From contig JAHNUO010000006.1 in assembly GCA_019787685.1 (NCBI GenBank), positions 1-64,000 of the forward strand: a DNA stretch of 64,000 nucleotides, given 5' to 3'. Shown here piece after piece: positions 23,062 through 33,323 of this stretch (within the stretch, counting starts at the first letter, position 1; every line of letters starts with the position of its first letter). The notes below the pieces were generated by a model, which saw only the letters and a program-made list of their open reading frames with translations, searched no databases and was not told the origin of the DNA. The position numbers and the translations under genes are program-made. This stretch comes from Chiua virens (taxonomy: Eukaryota > Basidiomycota > Agaricomycetes > Boletales > Boletaceae).

Positions 23062-23466
23062 TGTAAAGTGTAGTGGTTGAGATGAGAGGGGGTTCAGTCC
23101 AGTGAAGAGGCAAAAACTCCAAGAGAACTTTGTTAGAGCTCTCTGGCTGTCATTCATGGGGTTTATATACTACATGGATATTGGAGTTCTAATCTGAGTA
23201 TGAACTACGTAGATAAGCATACTGTATCCTATTGAATGATAAGGTGTGAATCGATATGAGTCATAGATAAGAGCATAGCCTTGCACTGCTTGTGATGAGT
23301 CAGTGATAAGGGAAATGAATAGATAAGGGCATGAGGTGATGGATGCTGTGTTATTGTGGCAGCCAATCGGATATGATCCTTTGGATAGCCTTGACATGAG
23401 GCGTATATGTTTTAGAATAAGTTGAATGTTGGAGTTGTTAAGTGAGGAAAAGTGGGTATCATAACA
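23062..23466 (-). mobile_element. Chromovirus LTR shared by copies 1 and 2 (3' LTR of copy 2)
   Basis: 405 bp. On the minus strand it starts TGTTATGATACC and ends CTTTACA. It differs from the LTR at 29510-29915 at roughly fifteen positions, mostly transitions. The minus-strand sequence immediately before it is the purine-rich AGAAGGGGGATAG, as expected for a polypurine tract next to a 3' LTR. ORF-A' and ORF-B' of copy 1 follow it directly, so it also serves as the 5' LTR of that copy. Confidence 0.9.
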
Positions 23467-23480
23467 CTATCCCCCTTCTG
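23467..23480 (-). other. Polypurine tract of chromovirus copy 2
   Basis: Minus strand AGAAGGGGGATAG ends directly at the 3' LTR boundary. It is the expected primer site for plus-strand DNA synthesis in LTR retrotransposons. The assignment rests on position and composition. Confidence 0.7.
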
Positions 23481-23500
23481 TTGATCAGACTCCGAATGAT

Positions 23501-26500
23501 CTATTTCATAATTGAGACGATGGAGACCATCCTCATGTTCGTTCTCGGTTTTATCGTCATATGTACAGAACATAGAGTTGAATTCTGTTTGTGTGACTTT
23601 AGTTTTCTTGGGGCATCTGGATGTGCTTCGTGGAAATCAGATATGAGATCTGGAGCGTTCTTCAGATTGCTTAGGGGTTCCCAAGTTCTTTCGTCATCAT
23701 CATAACCTTTCCAGTGTATGAGATATTCTAAGCGTCGTCCCTTCATTCGGGAATCAACAATGTAATCCGCTTCGAATTCTTCTTCTCGGTCATCTCTGAT
23801 TACGACTGGTCGTGGTTTATAGACCGGTTGATCTGGTAGATGTTCTTTGTAAGGTTTGACCTGAGAAATATTTACAACTGGGTGTATTCAGATAGTGCGT
23901 GGGAGTCGAAGCTTTAAAGCATTCGGACTGTGCATGGATATTATGTCATATGGTCCAATCCACTTGTCTGTGAATTTGGGGTGTTGTTTTATTTTTAGAT
24001 TTGCTGTGGAGAGCCAGACCTTATCACCAATTGAATAGGAAGGTGGTTCTGATCTCGATCTATCTGCAATATCTTTCATATGTTCTGCGGCTTTATCTAT
24101 ATTAGATTTGGTTTGCTCTAGAACTTCGGAGAAGTCCGTGATGTAGTTCTGAGCAGCTGGGCTTTTCATAGATTGTGGCATAATTCCCATCCTAGGGACG
24201 TAGGATCGTGTGATTTTGAATGGTGAGAATTTAGTGGCAGAGTGTTTCTTGCTGTTATATGAGAATTGTGTGAGAGGGAGCCAATCGGTCCATGTGTTAT
24301 CTTTCTCAGCACAGAACATGCGAAGGTATTGTTGCACTTCTCGATTCATTTGTTCTGATTGTCCATCTGTCTGTGGATGATGTGCGGTGCTTAATTTGGG
24401 TGTTATTTTCAACCCTGAGCATATATCTTTCATAAGTTGGGAGGCGAATTGTGGTCCTCTATCCGATATGATGGTTTTAGGGAGGCCATGATGTTTCCAT
24501 ATGTGTGAGAGATATAATTTAGCGAGATCCATAGATGAACACGTTTTGTGGCAGGGAATGAATTCAACTTCTTTTGAGAATCGATCCACAACCGTGAGAA
24601 TAGAATCATAGGAGTGTGAAAGTGGGAGATCTGTGATGAAATCTGCTGAGATATCTTCCCATGGTAATGATGGTGTTTCTAAGGGTTGCAGGAGTCCTGC
24701 TGTCTTCTGATTAGAACCCTTGAATTGAGCGCATCTTTCACAATGTGAGACATAATTTTTGACTTCTTCGTTCATACGAGGCCAAATGTAGGTTCGGGAT
24801 AGAAGTTCTAAAGTTTTGTCGTAACCGGGATGTCCGGCTTCAGGTGTGTCATGAAACATAGTTATGGATTTGGTGCGTAAAGCATCTGGAATGAAGATTC
24901 TATCCCCCTTTCTAAGGAAGGTGTCCTCAACTTTATATCCGATAGATAATAGGTGTTTCATGGCATTAGGTGATAATTTCATAGTTTCGTGTTGTACATC
25001 AGATAGAAATTGATCGCCATTATAGAGGAGAGTGACGGCTGATCTGATCTTAGATGGATCCATGAGAAGGATTCCTTTGTTATCATCTTCGATCCCTATC
25101 ATGTGGTCCTCTCTCCTACTCAAAGTGTCTGCTTTTCCCATAGTGACTCCAGCCTTGTGGTGCCAAGTGAAGTTAAAGCATGAGAGATATTGTGCCCATC
25201 TCGCTTGTCTTCGGTTAAGATCTTGGCGTGTCATAAACCACATAAGGTTCTGGTGATCATTCCATATTTCAAATTCATGTTTTGCACCCTCAAGATAGTG
25301 GCGCCATAGTTCAAGAGATCGGATAACCGAGAGCATTTCTTTATCTGCTATAGGGTAGTTCCGTTCTTCTGGTGTCATAGAGTGGCTATTGTAAGCAACA
25401 GGGTGCCAAAGTCCTTCTTTTTCTAAAGATAGAACTGCTCCCATTGCGAAATCCGATGAATCGCATTCTAAGCGATATTTGGCATTCTGATCTGGATAAG
25501 CAAGGATAGGGGCTGTCATAAAAGCCTTTTTAAGTGTAGTGAATGCTTCGTCGCAAGTGAAGGTCCATTCAAATTTCTGATCCTTTTTAGTAAGGTCATG
25601 TAAAGGTCGTGCTATTTTTCCATAATCTTTAATGAATCTGCGATAGAAGTTGGCAAGTCTGAGGAAACTTCTGATGTGTTTGACTGATGTGGGCATTGGC
25701 CATTCGGCTACTGCTTTGGTCTTTTCGTTATCCATTTTAATCCCATCAGTTCCCACAATCATTCCAAGGAAGTCCACTTCTTTTACGCGAAAGAAGCATT
25801 TTTCTGGTTTTATGTAAAGATTGTTGTCTTCAAGGCATTTAAGCACTTCAAGTATGATCTTGTCATGAGTTTCATAATCATCGGTGTTAGTGAATATCAT
25901 AAGGTCATCGATATAGACGACAACAACGCCGTTCATGTCGGCAAAGATTTCATTTATCATGGTTTGAAACGTTGCTGGGGAATTGCATAATCCAAAGTAC
26001 ATGATGATGGGTTCGAAAGACCCACGGTAACAGACAAATGCTGCTTTCCATTCGTCGCCTTCTTTGATGCGTATGTTATTGTATCCCCATCGGAGATCCA
26101 TTTTAGTAAATAGCTTAGCGTCTTTTAGTTTATCCACAAGCTGCGAAATAAGCAGCAAGGGGTAGTTGTTTTTGCTTGTATGTTCATTTAGGTATCAGTA
26201 ATCCTGGACCATACGCTTCTTTCCATCTTTCTTTGGGACAAAGAAGACCGGAGATGTCTGTTTGGACTTAGAGGGTCTGATGTAACCTTTCTTTAATTGG
26301 TCATCAATGAATGCGGAGACCTCCTCTTGTTCTGTGACAGAGAGGGGTATTAAGCGACCCTTTTTAGGAATGAAAGACTCTTTTAGGTCAATGCTGTGGT
26401 CCCATGGTTTGCGTAATGGTATCCTTTCAGACTCCGTTTTTCCAAATACTTTAGCATATTTCATATATTCTCGTGGGACCATCTCTTCAAGAGTGCGTTC

Positions 26501-27267
26501 CTTAGGAGGAGAAGGTGGAGTTTCCATGTTTGCAGTAAAAATACATGATTCCACAATAGAGTTTGCATATTTAAGTTCTTCTGCGATTATAGAATCCAAG
26601 AAATCGTCTTCTTCTTGAGAATGACATGATTCTGGGCATCTCCGCATTACAACTGATCCTGTGGTCCAGTCTATATGGGGATTGTGGTGCTTTAACCATG
26701 TATATCTGAGGATAAGGTCATTCTTTCCAAGGTTGGTAATTTTGGCATCCACTATTTCCCTGTGACCTTTGTAATCAATCAGGATTTGTGTAGCGTGAGT
26801 AATGGAACCCACTTGATTCTTGGTTCCATCAACGTTGAAGACTTGAATGGCATGGGGAAGCGCATGTGTGGGAAGTTTGTGCTTTGCGACATAATCCTTG
26901 TGTATGAAGATCGCATTAGCTCCACTATCTAAAAGCACTTTTGCTCCAACATAACCAATTTGGTTTACTGGGGATACCAGAATTGGTAATACTATTTCTT
27001 TTTCTACCGATGTAGATCTAATAAAAGACCCATCGGGTATTTGTTTTGGGACAGAATTAAGCACGGAACTATCGTGTCTGCCGCGCTCCGCAGAGATGCT
27101 GTCAACACTTTCGTTTTCTGTTGTTTTTGGTGATTTAGGTAGTTTATCCTCTTGCCGGGGAGGTTTTTCAGAGTATTTGAAATCGAAGTTTAAAGAAACA
27201 GTATTTTCATAATATTTTGGAAGGGTAGTGCAAACGTGAGATCCCAGTTCACTCAGTTCGCCTTGCC
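23501..27267 (-). pseudogene. pol: Chromovirus pol: protease, RT, RNase H, integrase, chromodomain (two nonsense codons)
   Basis: One continuous frame joins all domains. Protease: LLDSGANAIFIHKDY near 26930. RT: VPKKDGKKRMVQDY, then VVVVYIDDLMIF with the YIDD catalytic pair near 25910. RNase H: ECDSSDFAMGAVLS near 25470. Integrase: HHCC zinc finger (HPGYDKTLELL to HCERCAQFK), then catalytic D (ADFITDLP), D (IISDRGPQF) and E (DGQSEQMNRE). The end is a chromodomain (YLIHWKGYDDDERTWEPL) near 23700. Two TGA codons interrupt the frame. One follows VQDY at about 26195, where relatives have Arg. The other follows LPRTI at 23888. Both continue in the same frame. Pol lies in the -1 frame relative to gag and overlaps its end. 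Confidence 0.9.
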
Positions 27268-28422
27268 TTTTCCCTTCTTTTCAGTTTCATACTTGTCGTA
27301 ATAATATGCTTGTACTTCCTCAGGGTTCATTCCTCGGATGGCCGTGAAGGGGTCCTTTTCCGGGACTGAAGAAGTTGAAGCTTTAGGGGCTTCTTTTTGT
27401 TGTGTGGTGGATCTCACTTTTCGAGACTTCCCACAGTTGGCTTTGTGGTTGCCGGCGTAGTATTTGCAATCAGGGCATTGCACTTTGGGTTTTGGACATT
27501 CCCTTGGGATATGCCCTGTTTCTCCACAGTTAAAGCATTTGTTATTGGACTTGTTTTGTCCAACTGCCCTTACTTGTTTGCCGGTGAACCAGCCATCTTC
27601 ATCTTGCTCATATGTCACAGCCCCTATGTCCATTGCATTGGGATCCTTTGATTTCCAGTTCCTTTCTCCTTGGACATAATTGATTGACTCGAAGGAGTTA
27701 CCTGCCGTGCGAATTGCAGCGAGGTATTTGGTGACTACCTGATTACGGTCAGAAATGTAGGCAGGGTGTGAAGAGTTTGTGTAGATCAGATCATTCGGAT
27801 CTTGCTGTTGTCCGTCTTTGAAGATTTGGAATATTATGCTTCTGGCAGTGTTTGTTTCCAGAAGCCTTATGGCATGTGTGGGATCGATCTGGGCTTGTTG
27901 CCACAGATTTTCCCATTGGACTATGAAGTCTTTGACCCTCATGTTACCCTGCTTGAGGTTTTCCAATTGGGTACGAGCCCAGTCCACCTTGTTGTTTTGT
28001 CGGAACATTCCTTCTATGTCCACGACTAGTTGTGCCCATGTGAGCTTAGATCCTTGTGCCAATCTTGTTTCGGCAAATTGCGAGCTTTTAGCTCCTTTTA
28101 GGCGTGAAAGTACTGCCAATTCTGCATGGTGTGAATCAGGGGCGATTGCCCTCTGATTGATGTCGAGCCATCCTTTCATCTTTGCCCACCATTCTTCGAA
28201 TTTGGTTTGGTCTCTGTCATAGAGACTGGGGTCTGCAAATATTTCGACTTTAGATGATGTAGCTGCTGGTGCAGTCGTGGAGGCATTTATTTTGTTTTCT
28301 AGAACGGCGACTACATTTGTGAGTTCTTGGACCAGCCAAGCCGATGCTGTGAGATGATCTCCATCATTCAACGATTGGTTGTTGAGATCTTTTAGAGCGG
28401 TGGCATAGGTGTATCCGGACAT
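27253..28422 (-). CDS. gag: Chromovirus Gag (copy 2)
   Basis: 389 codons, intact. An N-terminal helical part precedes a capsid-like region (EEWWAKMKGWLDIN, LSRLKGAKSSQFAET, DWARTQLENLKQG). Then come the CCHC zinc knuckle CFNCGETGHIPREC, a second Cys/His cluster CPDCKYYAGNHKANC and a lysine-rich end (TEKKGKGKAN). Gag packages the element's RNA in virus-like particles. The ATG at 28422 is only 2 nt after the ORF-B stop. The stop at 27253 lies 13 nt after the slippery site used to enter pol. Confidence 0.9.
   Translation of the reverse strand: MSGYTYATALKDLNNQSLNDGDHLTASAWLVQELTNVVAVLENKINASTTAPAATSSKVEIFADPSLYDRDQTKFEEWWAKMKGWLDINQRAIAPDSHHAELAVLSRLKGAKSSQFAETRLAQGSKLTWAQLVVDIEGMFRQNNKVDWARTQLENLKQGNMRVKDFIVQWENLWQQAQIDPTHAIRLLETNTARSIIFQIFKDGQQQDPNDLIYTNSSHPAYISDRNQVVTKYLAAIRTAGNSFESINYVQGERNWKSKDPNAMDIGAVTYEQDEDGWFTGKQVRAVGQNKSNNKCFNCGETGHIPRECPKPKVQCPDCKYYAGNHKANCGKSRKVRSTTQQKEAPKASTSSVPEKDPFTAIRGMNPEEVQAYYYDKYETEKKGKGKAN
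27268..27274 (-). promoter_or_regulatory. Candidate -1 ribosomal frameshift site GGGAAAA
   Basis: In the gag frame the site reads G GGA AAA, an exact X XXY YYZ heptamer, followed by GGC AAG GCG AAC TGA. Slipping back one base continues directly into the open pol frame (RQGELSELGSHVC). The same heptamer is kept in copy 1 near 19482. A downstream stem or pseudoknot was not established. Confidence 0.7.
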
Positions 28423-28424
28423 AT

Positions 28425-28670
28425 TTACCAGGCATCAGTAGCTGGTTCTGGTGCTCCCCAAGCATTAGCGGTGGCTGTTCCGTATTCTTCGTAGGGTGAG
28501 AAAAGACCGAAGGTTACTGCGAAAGGGTAGTCTCATCGTTTGATAGAGACGTAAATTGGGCATTGAGATTCTTGTACCTTATTTGTAAGGTAGAATGCAA
28601 TATAGCCAAAAAAGTATGTGGTAAGAGTGCAGGAGATGATAAGTGCGATTGCGACGAGTTCCCAAGACAT
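28425..28670 (-). pseudogene. Chromovirus ORF-B (copy 2) with in-frame TGA
   Basis: Same 81-codon frame as at 21984-22229. The membrane helix (LIISCTLTTYFFGYIAFYL) is intact, but TGA at 28533-28535 replaces the Arg of copy 1 (IKCR versus IKR-stop). Translation after the stop is still clearly homologous, so the break is recent. Confidence 0.75.
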
Positions 28671-28784
28671 AAAAGTTATTGCTATTTAGAGGTAGTGAGA
28701 AGGAATCCTAAGAGTGTTTCTAGGACGTAGGGAGGGGAAGTCGTGATTATCATACTGTGAATAAGGACGGATACGAGAAGGGAC

Positions 28785-29285
28785 TCAGTTGGCTTTGTAG
28801 CGCCTGAGTATTCTTTTCCTTTCTAGTTCTGTCCTCACGTTTCTCCTTTCAATCTCTCTGGGTGGGAGCCAATCGTTAGGGTCTCCTAAACTTTCCTCAG
28901 AGGGCTCTTGTAATGGAGCAGGTGGGAATGGCGAAGGTTCTCGTTCGGGAAGGGGTGCAGGAAAGTATTCACGCTTAACCTCTACTTCCTCAGTTGGATA
29001 CCTTAACTCCAGGCTGTCAGACCGGTTTGACTCTCGTTCTGATGAGTAGTCGGATAGGGACGCTGTGTCTCCTATGAAGTGCCCTAGTAAGGCATGGAAG
29101 ATCTCTGTGTCTGTCCTGTCCTCAGGATCGAGATCCTGCAAGGCAACTACCTCTGCAAGGTAGGCGGTGTCAAGTACATAAGGTGAGTCTTCTAGACCCG
29201 GGAATGCTTCTTGAGCGGCGGTGACAATAGACAATGGGAGAGATGAAGAAGTCACTATGTTTTGTGGTCTCAGTAAAGAGGACAA
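28785..29285 (-). pseudogene. Chromovirus ORF-A (copy 2), shortened by a TGA
   Basis: Homologous to 22244-22807 (EAFPGLEDSPYVLDTAYLAE, NDWLPPREIERRN). The stop after RRYKAN removes the last 21 residues seen in copy 1. The homologous codons continue in frame to a TAA near 28689. No ATG opens the frame. The upstream part of this region has a conserved open stretch from the LTR edge to a GTAAGT donor near 29383. Confidence 0.6.
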
Positions 29286-29509
29286 TGAGTGACGGGTGCG
29301 CTATCGACTTCTGCGCTATGTGGACCTTTGGTCTCGAGCAGCTTTTGAAGAAGATAAAATCTTTCGTTCAAAGGTTGCGACTTACTGCTTGCGCTTGTTC
29401 CTTGTTTAGTGATAAGACAGCTACGACGAGGTTGAGGGACTTGACAGTAGTATCAACAGCGAAGAAAAGCAACAAAGTTCTAATGAAACAACCTAGAACA
29501 AAACTAGAC

Positions 29510-29915
29510 TGTTAAGTTGTAGTGGTCAAGTGAAGAGGGGGTTCAGCCCAGTGAAGAGGCGAAAACTCCAAGAGAACTTTGTTAGAGCTCTCTGGCTGTC
29601 ATTTATGGGGTTTATATACTACATGGATATTGGAGTTCTAATCTGAGTATGAACTACGTAGATAAGCATACTGTATCCTATTGGATGATAAGGTGTGAAT
29701 CGATATGAGTCATAGATAAGAGCATAGCCTTGCACTGCTTGTGATGAGTCAGTGATAAGGGAAATGAATAGATAAGGGCATGAGGTGATGGATGCTGTGT
29801 TATTGTGGCAGCCAATCGGATATGATCCTTTGGACAGCCTTGACATGAGGCGTATATGTTTTAGAATAAGTTGAACATTGGAGTTGTTAAGTGAGGAAAA
29901 GTCGGTATCGTAACA
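29510..29915 (-). mobile_element. 5' LTR of chromovirus copy 2
   Basis: 406 bp, minus strand TGTTACGATACCG to AACTTAACA. Paired with 23062-23466. The minus strand contains the direct start of the GTCTAGT leader at 29509. Confidence 0.9.
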
Positions 29916-31065
29916 ACTATTCAGTACCCGTCAGCATCTGTGGCTTGCTCCACAGCATCTTGATCGTGTGCGATAAGATGCTTATTGTGTACATGTCATC
30001 CAAGTGATTTTTAAGCATAGACCTAAGAGTAAGCTATCCATTTTGCTCAATTAAGCCCAAACCCATAAAACAAAAACAAAAGCAATAGACAATGTGAGAG
30101 ACCTCCACATGAAAAGCATTGTATTTGTAGCATCAGTCTGAATACAGCCTGGGTAATTTAGTCAAAATGCTGTCAAAGAACACTAAAGTCAACATAGTGT
30201 TTGCTCAGCATTTCCTGCACCTCAGATATGACCCTTACACCTAGGGACATGAGTAATCACAGTAACTGATACAACATTAGAAAGAACAAGAAAGAGAAAG
30301 AGCAAACAACACACCTCCTTCACTCATCAAGCTCATACTAACTACATGAACCAACTGACAGTAATTCAGGTGGCAAGGACAAAAGGCAACAGAGGCATCA
30401 AAGGAGAAGAGGGGTCCAGGGTTGCCCATAGGGCCATGTGAATCCTTTTAAAAGATTGGGAAGGACCATCCCTATTGAGGGAACACCAATCAACACAGAC
30501 AATGCAGTGGGCAGGAAGTAGGCCAAGGTTGGACTCGGAGTAATCATGGGGTACTAAATGAATGGTAGTGGAAGATGGTTGGAGGCCTGTAAGCATGGTC
30601 AATAATTTGTAAAAAGGGCCTCGCATATGAGATTAGGTAGAATGGAATCAGAAAGACAACAACTTAAACTTAAGCTTGAGCTTGAATGTCCACACTCTCA
30701 CGTGTACGCGTCCTCCCTATTATGAGTACTGATGTCATTTACCCCGCATGTATCTCAGTACCAATATTGTTGATCGTTTCGGGAGAGGGACTCGCCTCAA
30801 ACGCCGATCGACGGAAGGTCGATATATCGGTGTTAACGATGGCAGCCGATGTTGATTCGCAAGTATACTCGGTACACTGCGGTAACGCAACCTCGAAATA
30901 AGACCGTTTGTCCGATAGAAAGGAGAATATTCTTGAGGCACGAACATAAGTCAGACCGATACAGCCGTGGCGTCGTTTTGGCATATGCCCATGGCATGAA
31001 AGGACATCATGATGAGAAATGACATGGACATAGAGCCTGAAACAAGTAAATGAACAAAAAAAAGT
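29916..31065. other. Intergenic stretch, no gene recognised
   Basis: AT-rich up to about 30.7 kb, then more mixed. ORFs at 30366-30626 (-) and 30686-30901 (+) show no domain. The right part is the 3' flank of RPS9. Confidence 0.4.
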
Positions 31066-31867
31066 TTACTCTTCCTCCTCTTCGTCGCCACCCTCCTCTC
31101 TCTTGGCAGCTGCAGCAGCACGCTTGCGCTTGACACGACCAGGGCGTCCACCTCCATATGGCGAAGTAAGCGCAAAGTCGATGTGTTTTTGTGAGTCGAG
31201 ACGAACGACAAAAGATGGAACATTGACAATTTGTTTTCCGACGCTACAAGAGGTCACATGAGCTCCTGGTTTCTCTTCCAATAGAATTCGTTCTTACCGG
31301 ATGTGGCGTTGTCGGATAAGCGTACGAGCATGGTGAATGCTCTTGGCGAGGTTCGTCTTGAACACCTGAGTTTGTAGCCGGCGTTCCAAGAAATCCTCGA
31401 CTTTCAATGCCAACACGTAATCAAGACGCATACGGGTCTCGTCCAGCACACCAATTCGGACGAGACGACGGATGAGGGCATTACCCTCGAAAAGACGTTT
31501 GGGGTCTTTGTCATCGAGTTTGAGCAACTCACGGGCTGCACGACGGATTTTTGAAAGGATGAGACCGATGCGCCAGATCTCGCGTTTGTTGCGAAGGCCG
31601 TACTCGCCGGCAAGCTAGACACATGCATATGTCAGTCATCCCTTGACCGCGATGGTGGTGGATAAGGGTACCTTCAACTCGGCATCGAGACGAGCTGAAC
31701 CGAATGCTCGACGAGGGACCTTGTAACTGTGTGATATGTAAGTCCCCCCGATGTATTGCTGCTAGATCGACAACACTCACGTCTTGCTGTGGTTCCGTGG
31801 TGCCCTGTGGTGAACGAATCAGCACGATGTACGGTGTAGTGCACGATGAGGACAGTTACCTGGGCAT
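31066..31867 (-). CDS. RPS9: 40S ribosomal protein S9 (uS4)
   Basis: Component of the small ribosomal subunit that binds 18S rRNA and supports decoding accuracy. Exons read [65 protein letters not shown] S4 domain ([20 protein letters not shown]) and [18 protein letters not shown], ending with an acidic [12 protein letters not shown] tail. The first exon is only ATGCCCAG (31860-31867), joined across a GTAACT...CACAG intron. Other introns lie near 31729-31780, 31615-31671 and 31244-31293. Length about 195 residues, normal for the family. It is divergent from RPL21, with 216 bp between the start codons. Confidence 0.95.
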
Positions 31868-32083
31868 TTTTCTTGAGGAGGGACTGTCGGTATACGACCA
31901 ATTGGGACGGGAATTGAGTGTGCGCCACAACTGTACAGTACCACTCAAGCCACCGGAGATACCCGACTCATCTACTCACACCATCCTCAACACCGACTTA
32001 GACGACGCCGACACTGTAAGTCCATCCAGAAAACATCCGTCATCGTTGTCGTCGCTGACAATCACAACGCAGAATTCCTCAAG
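31868..32083. promoter_or_regulatory. Shared divergent promoter region of RPS9 and RPL21
   Basis: 216 bp separates the two start codons. On the RPL21 side it includes a 5'UTR intron (donor GTAAGT at 32016, acceptor CGCAG ending 32072). No TATA box is evident. Pyrimidine-rich stretches typical of ribosomal protein promoters are present. The shared-control role is inferred from geometry. Confidence 0.55.
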
Positions 32084-32729
32084 ATGCCTCACTCATTCGG
32101 TTATCGTGCGCGCACGCGCGACATGTTCAAACGGGGCTTCAAGGGTAGCTGTCGAGTACCATCTCTACGTGCCTTGGGATCCTGACGAGCACATTAGAAC
32201 ATGGCCCCGTTAAATTGTCGACCTACCTCATCAACTACCGCGTTGGTGACATCGTCGACATCAAGGCCAACGCCGCTCAACAAAAGGGCATGCCCCACAA
32301 ATACTACCATGGGTTCGTCCGTTCCTCATGCATTTCCACTAAATAACCGTCTCAAGATGGACTTCGCAGACGAACTGGCATCGTCTACAACGTGACACAA
32401 CATGCCGTCGGTGTCATTGTCTACAAGGTCGTTGGTAACCGGTACATCGAGAAGCGTGTCAACCTCCGCGTTGAGCACGTCAAACACTCCAAGTGCCGGC
32501 AAGAATTCTTGGACCGGGTGAAGCGCAATCATGAAGCGCACGTCGCTGCAAAGGAAAAGGGCGGTGCGTCTGCCATATTTGATTTGGGTGCTCTGTGAAT
32601 TAATGATGTGCGCTAGAACGTGTCTCGTTGAAACGTGTGCACGCGCTCCCTCGGGAAGCCCGCACTGTGTCGGTTGTTGACAATGCACCTCAAACCATGA
32701 CGCCTGTACCGTACGAGACAACAATTTAA
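32084..32729 (+). CDS. RPL21: 60S ribosomal protein L21 (eL21)
   Basis: Large-subunit ribosomal protein. Exons join as [94 protein letters not shown] and a tail ending VPYETTI before TAA at 32727. Introns run GTAGCT...ATTAG near 32145, GTTCGT...TCGCAG near 32312 and GTGCGT...GCTAG near 32562. Length about 160 residues, as expected. The gene is divergent from RPS9, so both are probably co-regulated. Confidence 0.95.
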
Positions 32730-33321
32730 AATGACAAATGGCGTGTACATCGTCTGTTGTCGTACTGGATTTTTTTACTATGTTAACACTCCATGCTGTC
32801 ATGCGCCACCTCATGCAATCATGGCTCCGTGACTCATACGCTCATTTCTTATCGCTGAGTGCATTGAAACTGATGTCTAGTGACTGCACGTTCCTCGCCA
32901 ATTTCGAGACCTTTAATCTCATGATTGTGCCAATAATTTTATGATTAATTATGGGCTTGCTTGCAAGTGCATGGCCGCTATCGTTGCCGGCGATCTTCAT
33001 GTTTACCAGAAGTGCCTGCCATAGGTTTGAGAGACGACCTGGATCGACTGGCTAGCTGTAGCCCTAGGGTGAGCTAGGCTCTAGCTGGTACGATTTTCCC
33101 AAGTGTGAAAGACTAAGACTTCTTCGAGACGTCACGGACTCACCGCTACCCTGTCGGTTCCCATAAAGGAAGGATCCACGCACATCCAAAAACGGAAAAA
33201 CATGCAGTGTGACTGGCAACGGCAACCTCTGACACTGCCATATCCTTGACAGCTTCTGTCCAAAGCCGCTATCATCTCCGATCTGAATAACTTTCAATGA
33301 TGCCGTATGTACCGAACACGG
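32730..33321. other. Intergenic, no gene seen
   Basis: RPL21 3' flank up to the TA target site of the pogo-like element. No domain-bearing ORF or repeat was recognised. Confidence 0.4.
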
Positions 33322-33323
33322 TA

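Larger units (their letters stand above)
23062..29915 (-). mobile_element. Full-length Ty3/gypsy chromovirus (copy 2), 6.85 kb
   Basis: LTRs 29510-29915 and 23062-23466 enclose, in order on the minus strand, ORF-A, ORF-B, gag, and a pol with protease, RT, RNase H, integrase and chromodomain. That order and the chromodomain place it in the chromoviruses. No TGG-type tRNA primer site follows the 5' LTR (the next bases are GTCTAGTTTTG), so priming may be by another route. The flanks do not form a TSD (ACTAT right, TAGAC left) because the left LTR is fused to copy 1. ORF-A and ORF-B carry TGA codons and pol two more, so this copy is probably no longer autonomous. Confidence 0.9.

Noticed and set aside
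29495..29509. tRNA primer binding site after the 5' LTR of the chromovirus
   Set aside because: The bases after the LTR (GTCTAGTTTTG) do not begin with TGG, and no matching self-priming sequence was found in the LTR.
30366..30626. 86-codon minus-strand ORF
   Set aside because: No homology, no neighbours or splice signals; composition like its AT-rich surroundings.
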